NCBI GenBank assembly: GCA_964034945.1
Contig: OZ035961.1
Coordinates: 21,242,161 to 21,306,160 of the forward strand
Origin: Chrysopilus asiliformis
Lineage: Eukaryota; Arthropoda; Insecta; Diptera; Rhagionidae
Length of the DNA stretch: 64,000 nt
Direction of reading: 5' to 3'
Part shown: piece after piece, positions 35,559-46,649 of the stretch
How positions within the stretch are numbered: the first letter of the stretch is position 1
Layout of the letters: every line of letters starts with the position of its first letter
Notes under the pieces: generated by a model
What the model was told of the DNA's origin: nothing
The model's input: the letters and a program-made list of their open reading frames with translations, nothing else
Database searches by the model: none
Translations under genes and position numbers: made by a program

Positions 35559-35950
35559 ATTTTATCAATTGGTATTTTATCAACCTAAGGTTCCGTTTAC
35601 ACTTGCGATTTTTTATCGACATTTTTTTCAGAATTTATTCCGCGAAGTTTATTGATCTGTTGCAGAATAAAATCACTTAGCAAAAGTTGTCAAAATTTGA
35701 ATTTATTCGAACCGTTTTATATAAAAAAAGCTCGGGCGTCTTTCCGGAATAAATTTCTGAATTTTCTCTCTGTCGACGTATAAACGGTTGTGCAACATGA
35801 ATAATAAAATTGGCGAATAATATAATTGGCGGAATAAAGTGTCAAGTGTACACGATCCATAAGGTTTATTGATTGGTTGGGAAGCGTTGATTTTAAGCTA
35901 TTAGCTTTTTGCTATTATTTTGTAAATTAATATGGGTATTCAAGAAATCA

Positions 35951-36123
35951 GGAGTGATATTCCGTAACTTGTTTCAAGCGTGTGTTTCGAGTTAGAAGAA
36001 CAAGAAGTATTCGCTGTCTCTGTTTTGACCGAAATAAATGGCAGAGAGAAACCGAGATAGCAAATACCACCTTTTCTTCTAACTCGGAACAAACGCTTGA
36101 ATCAAGTTACGGAATACCACTCC
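35951..36123. repeat. Foldback MITE, 173 bp
   Basis: Left arm GGAGTGATATTCCGTAACTT and the complement of the right arm GGAGTGGTATTCCGTAACTT, continuing TCAAGCG, GAGTTAGAAGAA. A 64-codon frame at 35982 is a by-product of the arms. Confidence 0.65.
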
Positions 36124-36129
36124 AGATAA

Positions 36130-38160
36130 AATTATCGATTATGTGTTTGAGTATTTTTACGCAAAGTGTTTCATGAACGCATTTTTAAAAAAATTTGTGT
36201 AAATCGATCAACTGCTTTACAGTCTTCTCTTAGAAATTGAAAATGCCGAGAATTAGTGAAAATTTGAAATTAATTTGAACAAAAATAGAAATTAAAAATG
36301 TCTAGAATTAGTGAAAATTTGAAATTAATTTAAATATGTGAAGAAATGGCACAAAATAAATTTTTATAAGTTAACGCAGATGTTAGCACACCAAAAACGT
36401 AGAGTAAATTTACAAAGGTCGCGTAATACCTACAAATTTTGCAAAAACTTCCAAAAATCACCCAAGAATCACATCAATAAGTTCCAAATTTTACACCAAA
36501 ATGTTTCAAATTCTACCTCAAATTGTTCTAAAAATTTTTTTTAAATGTTCCAAAAACCCTGGAAAATGCATCCCTCTCCCTCACATCTCGGTGAAAGATT
36601 TCCATACTCCCGATAAAATACTTCCCAGACGAAAGTTCATTTACGCGTTTACGAAGCACTTCCGAGCTTCCATGAATAGCCATAATATTTTATTCGTCGG
36701 GTTATAGTGTAAATTGTGCCTTGATGAAGATTTTGTATGAGAAAGTTTTGTGCTGTTTTCATCAAATAATATTTTTTAAATTCTACCAAAAACTCGTTGA
36801 ACAAAAAACATTTGAATATAATATCCTTCTATTGGCGGCATTTCCCTTTGAATGCTCACCATCTAAAAAAATTTAAGTAATTAAAATGCGTTCCTTTCTT
36901 ATTATTTTAGCAATCAAACTTTGTTTGACCATTGTGTAAATTGCAGATTTCGTCTAAACTGGAAATGATTTCCAATTTCCAATTTGAAAAAAAACCAACA
37001 AAAAAAAAAACAAATTAGAAAATGTTTTGTTTCGATTTTTACTCTTGGGAAATTTTCCTTTCAGTTTATTTCCAATTTCCAATTAAACTTTTGATTTTTA
37101 GATTAGATTTAAATGTATGTTTTGTCGATTTTTTTGGGCAATATTGTTATTGGACATCAAAAGAAAACCACAGAGTTGAAAGCAAAAATCGTGTGAAAAT
37201 AAATAAAGTTGTTATACACTGGTTGGCATCCTTTTGGGAAAATAAAAATATGTATTTTGCTCGGGTCGATCAATCATTTGAACAGTCCGTTTTTTTGTTA
37301 AATATTTTCTCATCGCATCGTAGCAATGTTTAGTATTCGGAAAAGTGATGAATTGCTTGACAAACTTGAATGTCCCATACTTGATATGGAAATATTGATA
37401 TTTCATAAATCATATTGCTCAATATTTGTAACCAAATAACGCCCGTGTATAGTATGAGAGATTTTTATTTCCATATATACATATAGTTGTATATCCTGAC
37501 ATAAAATGGCGTTACAGGTTTTGTGTATCTAAAAAAGTGATGCTCTAAATTCGATTACAGTATTTTTGTTGGTATTGCATTAAAGAAATGTTATAAATCC
37601 TCTATAAATAGGCATGTGCACTGATAAAATTAACGAATAAATGTGATGGAAATTATTTGAAATGTAATTATAGTTGAAAATAGTGTGACACGTAAAGAGC
37701 TTTATGGGTCAAATGATAATAGCACCTGTCGTGTCAGTTTTATCCATCGTACATAATGTCAACTTTAATGGACAGGTAAAAAGACAGTTGATGTGTAATT
37801 TCGGTATAAATGGATTATATCTTATTTGTAAATGGTGACACAAATAAATTTTTTTTTTCATATATAATAAGATCGTGCTCAAGAAAAAATTATAAAAAAA
37901 TTAAAAAAAACATATAATTACAAACTAAAAAAATTAAAAATTGTGAATTAAAAAAAACTTTTATTGAAAAAAGAAAAAAATAATTTTTTGGGCGCTGTAT
38001 ATCAGAAATAAAAGCGAGATAAATATTTATTTTATTTTTAATGCTTTTATCTCGCTTTTATTTCTGATACACTGTTCCAAAAACATATTTTTTCTCTTTG
38101 GTACATTTTTTTAAATAAAAGCTCCTATATGATATGTCATAGAGTATACATATCATATAG
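36130..38160. other. Intergenic AT-rich DNA
   Basis: No exon seen. A direct repeat AGAATTAGTGAAAATTTGAA occurs at about 36249 and 36304. A hairpin lies at 37998-38068: TATCAGAAATAAAAGCGAGA and its exact inverse flank a 20-bp A/T loop. Confidence 0.35.
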
Positions 38161-38167
38161 GAGTATA

Positions 38168-38751
38168 TCCTATAATATAATACGAGGAATGTCTGTCTGT
38201 CTGCACAACGATCTCGAAAACCCACCTAACGATTTTCACGAAACTTGGGGGTTAGGGATTCTCGGGGACAAGGAATCGATCTAGATTAGTCTCACCTCTG
38301 AGAAATTTCCCCTCGCCAGGTATCTTCGAATTGGGTGGTCCGATCTTAATGAAACTTTACACGATTACTAAGGGGGCTAAGGGCTTTCAATTTTTCCACT
38401 ACAAACCTGACTTCGCCATCCCCTCGATACCCCTCGCCTGGTATTTTCGAATTGGGTGGTCCGATCTTAATGAAACTTTACAGTATTACTAAGGGGGCTA
38501 AGGGCTTTCGATTTTGATGTTTTTATATAAAAAAATCAACATTATACCCAATTATATTCATCATATGAAGTTTAATTATGTAAGAAAGGTATCGTCTCAC
38601 CGTTAGGTGGATTAGGCTGTGTGTTTTTCTAACATATTGGGTGTGTTTTTCTACCAGAGGTGAGACCTATCTAGATCGATAGGTCTCGTCTCTCCAAAAT
38701 TTCAGCAAAAGGACGTCTTTTAGGTGGCCGAGCATGGCTCGGTTTTCCTGG
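38168..38751 (+). mobile_element. Non-autonomous Helitron
   Basis: 5' end TCCTATAATATAATACGAGG preceded by A; 3' end with hairpin CCGAGC-ATG-GCTCGG, then TTTTC and CTGG followed by T. This is the TC...hairpin...CTRR structure of Helitrons inserted between A and T. Inside, a unit of about 121 bp is present twice (38310-38395 and 38432-38515; shared phrase GAATTGGGTGGTCCGATCTT). The phrase GTCTCACCGTTAGGTGGAT at 38594 recurs at 46890 and 57511, so other fragments of this family exist. No Rep/helicase coding. Confidence 0.6.
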
Positions 38752-38809
38752 TACTTAGATTTAATATACCGTCCGTTTCGAACCAAGCATGAACTACATC
38801 AGGGTGTTA

Positions 38810-39223
38810 TGCTACATTTACACGAATGACAAATTTGTCATTTTTTTCTTGTCATTATGTTAATTCCCGTGTAAATGGCATAATTTTTGTAATTTTTTCT
38901 GTCAGAAAATGTCAATCTCTCATAAAAGAATGAACTTGTCCATTCTTTTATGCCAGATTGTCATTCGTGCAAACGCAATATTAGTTATGACAACTTTAGT
39001 ATTCAACTTTTGTCATATGACAACTTTAGTATTCAACTTTTGTCATAACTAATATTGCGTTTGCACGAATGACAATCTGGCATAAAAGAATGGACAAGTT
39101 CATTCTTTTATGAGAGATTGACATTTTCTGACGGAAAAAATTACAAAAATTATGCCATTTACACGGGAATTAACATAATGACAAGAAAAAAATGACAAAT
39201 TTGTCATTCGTGTAAATGTAGCA
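38810..39223. repeat. 414-bp near-perfect palindrome (foldback transposon) with TTA duplication
   Basis: The left arm TGCTACATTTACACGAATGA is matched to the right end TCATTCGTGTAAATGTAGCA, and the arms stay almost identical for about 180 bp each. The centre holds two head-to-tail copies of a ~30-bp unit (ATGACAACTTTAGTATTCAA). TTA flanks both ends (38807-38809 and 39224-39226). It sits inside a GACAGACG-family copy: joining the flanks gives GGGTGTTAGGGATG, as in the intact copy at 42078. Confidence 0.75.
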
Positions 39224-39229
39224 TTAGGG

Positions 39230-42050
39230 ATGGTAAAAAATTTTGATTTCTGCATGTCCGTCTGTCTGTCCGTTCGTCTATCCATCCGTGAACACCACAA
39301 CTTTTGAAAGGATTGAGCTACATACTTGAAATGTTATGGCTAGGCCTACGTTCCCTACATGTATATTTTCTTTCTTTTTATTCGAAAGTGTTGCGTCCTG
39401 TCGATAAAGCAATTAAAAAGAGTTTAGAATACAATTTTGCATAACTTTCCCATATATTTGCTTTACAAACTATAATACGTAGTGGGAATGTGAATAGAAA
39501 AGCAAGAAAGGAAAACCGTGATGGCGCTTGTTTAGGCTTAAAATATTGTATTGAAAGAAACAAAAACCTGTCAACGACCAACGGGTGCTAAGACCTAGTT
39601 TTCTATAAAATACTAAAAAATTAGAAACTGTCTTCAAAAGTTGTCAACTATTTTAGCTGGTCATACAGAAATATAATTCGCATTAATCAACAGGCGTCAT
39701 TGTTGTTATATGAAGTGTAAAAAAAGAATAACGTCCCTCTTTTAGTCACCCTTATTTGATAGCATTTCCAAAGTATGCTCTGATATGATCTTCTATCTGA
39801 CATCGAAAATCAATAAATTATGTATCCAACTGATTGTGTGTTAGAAGTAGGAGGCGTAAGCGAAAGTATCAAGGATGTCTTGCTTATTGACAACTTGAAG
39901 AATCCTTAGTTATGAATCAGATGTATGTCAGAGCATATTTACATCGTCGTCAGCAAAAGGATTTATGTGCGTGGTCTAATAATTTTTTTACCCACATTTT
40001 TGGTTTTTTATGATGAGGTTTTTTTTTGTCATATTATAATAATATATCGTTCCATTCAATTTTTTTGTGATGGATGAGAAAAAAAGGAAATGCCGGCTCA
40101 GTTCCGCACCGTGATATTCACTTTTGCAGAGAGCGTAAACATATCATAGTCATTTTTAGAATCTTACAGTCAGGGCCGTAACTAGCCAAAACTGGCCCTT
40201 GCGCAGACTTTCAATTTTGAGCCTGCTTCATTTTTTCTCTTTTGAGAAATTATAAAATATACATAAGCATTTACTCGCAAGCTTTGTGAAGGAAAATTGA
40301 AGAAATTTTTTGAAATTTTTTTTTTGTGCTGAATTTATTTTTAGACAAGAAAGTTTAACTAAGCCGTAGTAAAATTAACTATTTTGTAGTTAAACCGACT
40401 ATTTTACAATTGAAATTAACTATTTTGTAATTGAAATTAACTATTTTAGTGAAAGTCTGGATTTCCCATTATAAAGTAGTTAGATTTACTAGCTCATATG
40501 TAGATTTCTCCAGACACCGTGTAGTAACATTTATCGGTTTAACTGTGCATTTCTACAATGGGTAAAATTATGAGTGTTCAACTTAAACCGCCTCGCATAT
40601 TTCACCGAAAGCAAAAGTTATTTGAGATATTTGTTTTCCAGGAAAAATGCATATGGAAATTTCTTTTTCCCCTTGGAAAACTGGTCGGGCGTGGCAGGGG
40701 GGTTGTTCACAGAAACAAAAAAAAGCAGGAATTTCCAGTTTTTTTTTTAGCTCAGCTTGTCGTGTTTTCATCATGGTTTTCTCCGTAACAAGTTAATAAT
40801 TTATTATGCCCTTAAGGAGAATGTAAATAATCAAAAGATTCGAAAGCTTTCACAAAATGTACAGCACTTCATCAACCGAAGAATTTCTTTTTCATCGCCA
40901 GGATATATCCAAATCCTATATCAGCCTATCCCTTTAAGCTACTAAGAGATAAGTTATCGATTGTGATTTGCCAAACAAGAGAATTTTGTGCAAATATTTG
41001 TTCAGTAAAAAGCTTCTTATGAAAGCAGTTTCCAACTGACTTCATCGAATCATCCCTTTTCCTCGTTTCATCCCTTATTGGTTGTTTTTTTTCGCAACGT
41101 ACAGTAGGTACACCCGGTTTAAAATTTTTTTGGTGATGGTGATAGCAATGGGTGGTAGTGTTTTTAACCAATCTATAGAATATTTTGTATGTGTTTTCTA
41201 TTTTGGCAAATAAAATATTGTATACCACTAGCCAATATTATTTATAATATAAATCCATATGTACTTATATAGGTAGATTGTCTTTGTTCAAACATGATGA
41301 GCATAACGTACTGACAACCTTTCAATATCAAATTTCATAATATTTTTGGGTCTATTTTTCCTGGACTTTTATGTCTCGTAAAAGAACGTTTAAGAGGCTT
41401 TTACGTACTCCAGAAAATTTTTTTTTGGGGAAGTTTGAATAATCGTTTTTATGTTATTCTTTGTTCAAAGGCAATTTCTGGTCCTTATTTTTTCCTGTAT
41501 TTTTATTTCATTTCTTATCTTGTTCAATTTTTTCTGTGCTTTTCCCTGTGAACTTTGAACCATTAAAATTGGAATTGAAAGCTGCTTCGGTATGCATTAT
41601 CCTTTTCTTGTTTGATATGCGAGTAAAAGGGAACAAAGGTCACAGATATCTGCTATTGCTTTTTATTTTCGATCATTGCACTTTACGAGTACTGGGCCAA
41701 GGAGTTGTCGTCAATGGGTTTTGAATCAAGTCTGGCTCCAATTTATAAAATCTCTGGATTTTAGAATCATGTGCAAAATTGCCAATAAAGGGCTTTTTCA
41801 AATGTCCTATCAAAGAAATTCAAAATTTTACAGGAGACTATTTTTCAGTTGTTTATTTCTAAAATTCTTTAAATAATAGTATTTGAACTCCATTTTGATA
41901 GAATTATAAAATAACTCTCTTTCATTCTTAGTATTTCAACTCCATTTTGATAGAATTATAAAATAACTCTCTTTTTGTAAAAATTCAATGATAGGACAAT
42001 TTCTTGTTTATTGAACGATATGATATATCATATACGCATCGAATTAATAT
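39230..42050. other. Intergenic DNA with decayed repeats
   Basis: 39230-39370 is the remainder of the GACAGACG-family copy hit by the palindrome. ATGCTCTGATATGATC (39776) and its weak inverse at 39940 may mark a small MITE. CAGGGCCGTAACTAGCC at 40174 looks like one end of a hAT-type MITE with no partner found. TTGAAATTAACTATTTT is repeated near 40410-40450. A tandem duplication of about 51 bp at 41878-41982 repeats AACTCCATTTTGATAGAATT. No exon recognised. Confidence 0.35.
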
Positions 42051-42780
42051 TCGGCTACAAAAATGAACTACACAAGGGTGTTAGGGATGACAAAAGATTT
42101 TCCGTCTGTCAGTCTCTCCGTCTGTCAGTCTCTCCGTCTGTCAGTCTCTCCATCTGTCAGTCTCTCCGTCTGTCAGTCTCTCCGTCTGTCAGTCTCTCTG
42201 TCTGTCAGTCTCTGCGTCTGTCAGTCTCTCCGTCTGTCAGTCTCTACGTCTGTCTGACTGTCCGTCTGTGCGTCCGTGATCACCAAAATTTTCGAAAGGA
42301 TTGAGCTAGGAACTTGAAGTTTTGTATAGTTGCGTTTTTCGTAAATGCCGAGACTAAGTTCTTGAACGGGCACAACTGGACCATTCCTTCCCCCTCCCCC
42401 ATACAAACGAAACAGTTTTTTTTCAATTTTCTTGAAAACGGTGAGTAATATTGAAAAATTAGTAAAGGTAAAATGTGTTTAGAATAGAATTTTACATAAC
42501 CCATCCATTCATCAAAAAATCCAATCGGACCACTGCTTCCTCCCTCTCCCATACAAATGGAATACTTTTTTCCCGTTTACCCGAAAACTGTGTATCGCAG
42601 AGAAAAATTTATAAAGAAAAAATGTGTTTAGAATATGATTTTACATAACTGTTCCATACATTAAAATCCAGTTGGATCACTACTTTCCCCGTCTCCTATA
42701 CAAATGAATTTTCTTGAATAAACGTTTTGCCTGTGTTCATATATATTATTTAAGGATTGACCCCTGACAATTGTAGCTTT
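42050..42780 (-). repeat. GACAGACG-family copy in reverse, with expanded minisatellite
   Basis: Reverse-orientation copy: AATGAACTACACAAGGGTGT, minisatellite, then TTCCCCCTCCCCCATACAAACG and, at 42770, the family start as CAATTGTAGCTTTTCTTATG. The minisatellite at about 42104-42264 is a 16-bp unit CCGTCTGTCAGTCTCT repeated about ten times, rather than the usual 8-bp unit, so it was re-amplified locally. Confidence 0.6.
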
Positions 42781-43779
42781 TCTTATGTTTCTTAAACAAA
42801 ACGAGCGAAAAAATTTAGCAAACTTTAGAAAGATAAGACATCTGACTCTACCTGCTTTTAAAAGCTATAATTAGAAGACCACTCAACTGAGTTTTGGCTG
42901 AAAGTGCAATCTTCTAAACTACTTAACCGATTGATCTGAATTTTTCACTCACGGACTGTATATAAAATACTTCACAGTTTTAAAGGAAGGGATCCGCGGT
43001 AGTGTGGCGGCGGTTCTAAACTCAATACAAATAATCGTGAAAAAGCCTGACTAGGTGGTGGAAGGGGGTTCGGAAGACCGAAAATTTTGTAATGTATTTT
43101 ATGGGTAGGTCCATATTCTAAGAGCAGAGCCAGTATGGAAAATGAAAAAAAAACTGCACATAAATCATGCGTTTTACTTTTCATACCTGAATTTTTTCAC
43201 CGTTTTTTCGTATTTTGTAATTCACCACAAAAATATTTTATTGTTTTTAAACCATATTTTTTCAAACATTGTTTTAAATTTTATAGCTTTCCGTATACTT
43301 ATGAGTTTCTACAATTTAGGCCCTTTTGAATTAATAAAGCAATAGAAAGAAAGTATTAAAACTGCATGTTGAGTTAGAAAAAGCTTTGAAAAATATTAAA
43401 ACAATTTTTTTGTCGACACATGAAAAGTTTTTCAGTCCCACCGGGAAACCCTATTAAAATTTCCAGTATTTCGACTGCGAGCTGTAATTTGAATTTTAAA
43501 TTATAATCAAGTATGATCGTTATTGCAGTAGCTCCAAGAGTTTTATACTCAAAAAATGTAAGTTTTAATAATTTTACGTTGGCGGATTTTTTGTGCATAA
43601 TAAAGAGTCCCAATGGATTCCATGAAAAAGTTAACTGCATCAACGAATATGAAAAAAAAGTTAGAAAAGGGAACAACGACAAAATATTTGTTGTAGTGAA
43701 GTAAATTTAAAATTCAACTTATAAAATAAAATATGTAATAAAATATGTAATATGTAAATTTTTTAATAGAACTCATCGT

Positions 43780-44050
43780 TTTCGAGGAAATTGCAAAAAA
43801 CTGTTTTGTTTGTATGGGGGAGGGGGGTAGGAATGGTACAAGTTTGCCCGTTCAAAAATAGACTAGCCATTTATGAGAAATGTCACTATACAAAATTTCA
43901 AGTCTCTAGCTGAATCCTTTCGTAAGTTATCGTGTTCACGGACAGACAGACAGACGGATGGACATGCGGAAATAAAAATCTTTTGTCATGCCTCACACCC
44001 TGGTGTAGTTTATTTATTTGTCCGATGATCGATTCGATGCGTTACAAACG
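43780..44050 (+). repeat. GACAGACG-family fragment
   Basis: Contains GTATGGGGGAGGGGGGTAGG, CAAGTCTCTAGCTGAATCC, GGACAGACAGACAGACGG and ACACCCTGGTGTAG in the usual order. Left end missing. Confidence 0.55.
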
Positions 44051-44054
44051 ATAT

Positions 44055-44211
44055 TGTGAAGTCGCAGCGAGTGATTTGTAACCTACAAAACGTTATTGTG
44101 AAGTTACAGCGACCGATTTGTAACCTACAAAAAGTTATTGTGAAGTTACAGCGACCGATTTGTAACCTACAAAACGTTATTGTGAAGTTACAGCGACCGA
44201 TTTGTAACCTC
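44055..44211 (+). repeat. 42-bp tandem repeat, about 3.7 copies
   Basis: Unit: TGTGAAGTTACAGCGACCGA followed by TTTGTAACCTACAAAACGTT and AT. The first unit differs (GTCGCAGCGAGTG); the others are nearly identical. Unit length is a multiple of three and stays open on both strands, but I see no sign that it is coding. It directly follows a GACAGACG-family end (GTTACAAACG), from which the unit may have arisen. Confidence 0.7.
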
Positions 44212-44219
44212 ATATACAT

Positions 44220-45633
44220 TTTTTGGCGTAAGTGGTATATAATCATATTTGGTTACTTAGGTAGACTCAATTCTTCTCGTAATTTGAGATTTTGGGATAT
44301 TTTTTGGAAGACTTTCCTAAAGCAACAGCAACCAAAGATCTTCTGAAACATGTGGGCAAAATATTTCATGGAATTAAAACAATATTAAGACGTTAGCTGG
44401 AAATCGATATTTTGTTTTCATGGAATGATTTTTCAAACGAAAATTTCTATGCTCAGCAGGAACTTTTATCTGTTTGCTAACGTTTTCCAACTATTCGAAT
44501 GTAAATATGTATGAGACACAGAAAAACGTAGACAGGAGCACAAACTTTTCAGTTTTTCCTTCATTTTAAGTTTGAATAAAGAATGTAATGCTTTTATTTA
44601 CTTTTGTCTTCTTGTTTTTTGTACTTGGGTATAGCAAAAGACTTGGTGTCTTTAACAAATGCGCCGTACTATGGGGGTATGTGTGCAGACATAAATTATG
44701 ATTATGCAGGTTGTTTCCTAAATACGACAGCAAAGCGACATGAGAATTTTCCTTTGTAATTGCCGGGAATAGTCCAGGAAAACAATGTGAGTGGAAATGT
44801 TGACATTTGAATGCATTTCCATTATCTTTTGCAATAGAATAGTAAACATTAATTTTTGAGTCGCATATGTATTATTCAGGTATTTAAAATCTTTGCTAAG
44901 TAGTTTTTGCACTTAAGATATTTTCTTAATCAGGATATTTCGTGAAAATATATCGTGTTAAAAGATATATTTTTGTAATTTCATTTCTGTGTTAAAGAGA
45001 TATGTAAAAATGAAAAATGTTTTCGAAACTTTTAAAATCCATTTGCAAGAAAAACCGCGATTTTTTCATATCTTGGGGATAATTTAGCTTTCACTATAAG
45101 TTTACGGACTATACTATGTTTTAAATTGAGGTGACCAGATTTCTGAAGTCAGAATGCGGGACGCGAGTGACATTTTTTATTCATTTGACTATTCAAGAAT
45201 CGATTGTCTTGATTATTCTATACCTGAAATAGCTCAACTTTCTTTTACCATCAATCACGTCGAGGGTGTTTCAAGTTCTTCTGCAACAATGAAGTGACTG
45301 ACCTTAGGAGAAGAGTAGAGAAAAAAAATGTGCCGCAGGCAACATTTTCTGAAAACCAATGCGCCGTAAGCAGAATTGCTAGAAAATAAATGTGTCGACG
45401 CGACGTAGAGTAGGCGAAAGTTCTAACATATTTAGGGTTAAATATTTTTATAATCCTCAAATTACCCCAAACTGGAGTCAACCCCCAAAAATGTCTAATT
45501 GAACTTGTAGTCGGTAACCAGATTGATGACTCCCGCCATAGAGCAAAAAATCCACAAACATATTCTCCGTCTGCACGAAGAGAAAAAATAGTAAAATCAA
45601 ATATTTTATAATGGGGAATCGAGATTGTAACTA
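44220..45633. other. Intergenic AT-rich DNA and an old repeat
   Basis: No exon recognised. 45130-45400 carries phrases of the GGGTGAC family (AGGTGACCAGATTTCTG, GTGCCGCAGGC, GCGCCGTAAGC). The 134-residue minus-strand frame at 45251-45655 crosses this repeat and the edge of the next element and is not a credible gene. Confidence 0.35.
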
Positions 45634-46222
45634 TCGGGTCTTTCAACAAGGACATAACAATTTTGTATTTAAATAAAAATAATTAAGATATCGGGCTGAA
45701 ATTTATTCCAGGTGTAGTGGACATGTTACATTTAAGTATGAAATTCGATGCCCTTCATATGGCCACCGCGAGCATTGCACTGATTGATTCTTTGGAGCCA
45801 ATTTTCCACCACTCTTCCACACATATCGGCGGGAACGTTGGCAATTTCGCGTTCGATATTGTTCCTCAGCTCCTCTAACGTTGTTGGCTTGTTGACATAA
45901 AGCAACGACTTAACATAACCCCATAAAAAGAAATCCAACTGCGTTAAATCGCATGAGCGAGGTGGCCATCGCTCATGCGATTTAACGCCGTTGGATTTCT
46001 CGAGATTACACGACCATTTCTCGAGATTACACGATTACCGAACTTCTCCTTCAATAGATCAATTGTTTGACCAGCTGTGTGGAATGTAAACCTAAAAAAA
46101 ACCTTAAAAATAAAAAAATGTGAACCTTGACTGACGTTTTAGCATTGCCAGATCATAAAAAAAGTTTTAGGGTGCGTTTTTATTAAAATACAAAATTGTT
46201 ATGTCCTTGTTGAAAGACCCAA
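45634..46222 (-). mobile_element. Mariner-type deletion derivative, copy 2 (different breakpoint, rearranged)
   Basis: Same ends as copy 1 (TA flanks 45632-45633 and 46223-46224). It differs inside: it keeps a transposase segment lost elsewhere (TAGQTIDLLKEKFGNRVIS, read on the minus strand near 46080-46025), lacks the N terminus, and contains an inverted duplication of 29 bp (45931-45959 against 45970-45998, loop AGGTGGCCAT). It is therefore an independent derivative of the same parent. Confidence 0.75.
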
Positions 46223-46227
46223 TACTA

Positions 46228-46646
46228 GCTGCGACCCCTTGGGCTAATTTTTTTACTCCGGAGTAAATGTTCAATGGGTCGAATTTTTTATGCCAAGAAC
46301 AATTTCTAACCTCAAAATTGAGCTATCATATTCATAATAAATGAACTAAACTATGTAATTGTATTATACAATCTAAAATTTGAATGTTACACTGTTAATA
46401 CAGTGTATATCTATTTAAAATTATTATATTTGATTTGATTTGTACAAATTACATAGTTTAGATCATTTATTATCAGTTTTTATCATTTTATGCATAATGT
46501 AATTTTCATAAAATTTCCCATTCAAACGGTTGTGACTACGATATGGCAATACATGTTCTTGAAAATTGTTCGTGAATTGGAGATAGTGCAGTTTTGCTCT
46601 GTTCGGGAACACTCCGGAGTAAAAAATTAGCCCAATGGGTCGCAGC
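46228..46646. repeat. TA-flanked MITE abutting mariner copy 2
   Basis: Left end GCTGCGACCCCTTGGGCTAA and the complement of the right end GCTGCGACCCATTGGGCTAA, both continuing TTTTTTACTCCGGAGT. TA flanks at 46226-46227 and 46647-46648. It begins three bases after the TA of the neighbouring mariner derivative. TA duplication fits Tc1/mariner. Confidence 0.7.
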
Positions 46647-46649
46647 TAC

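Noticed and set aside
42104..42264. CRISPR-like array
   Set aside because: Units are contiguous 16-bp repeats without spacers, in a eukaryotic repeat.
42011..42304. SVCQSLRLSVSP repeat protein
   Set aside because: Translation of a 16-bp minisatellite; open in several frames and without splice or start signals.
45251..45655. 134-codon minus frame
   Set aside because: It crosses from an old repeat into the end of a mariner derivative; no conserved motif.
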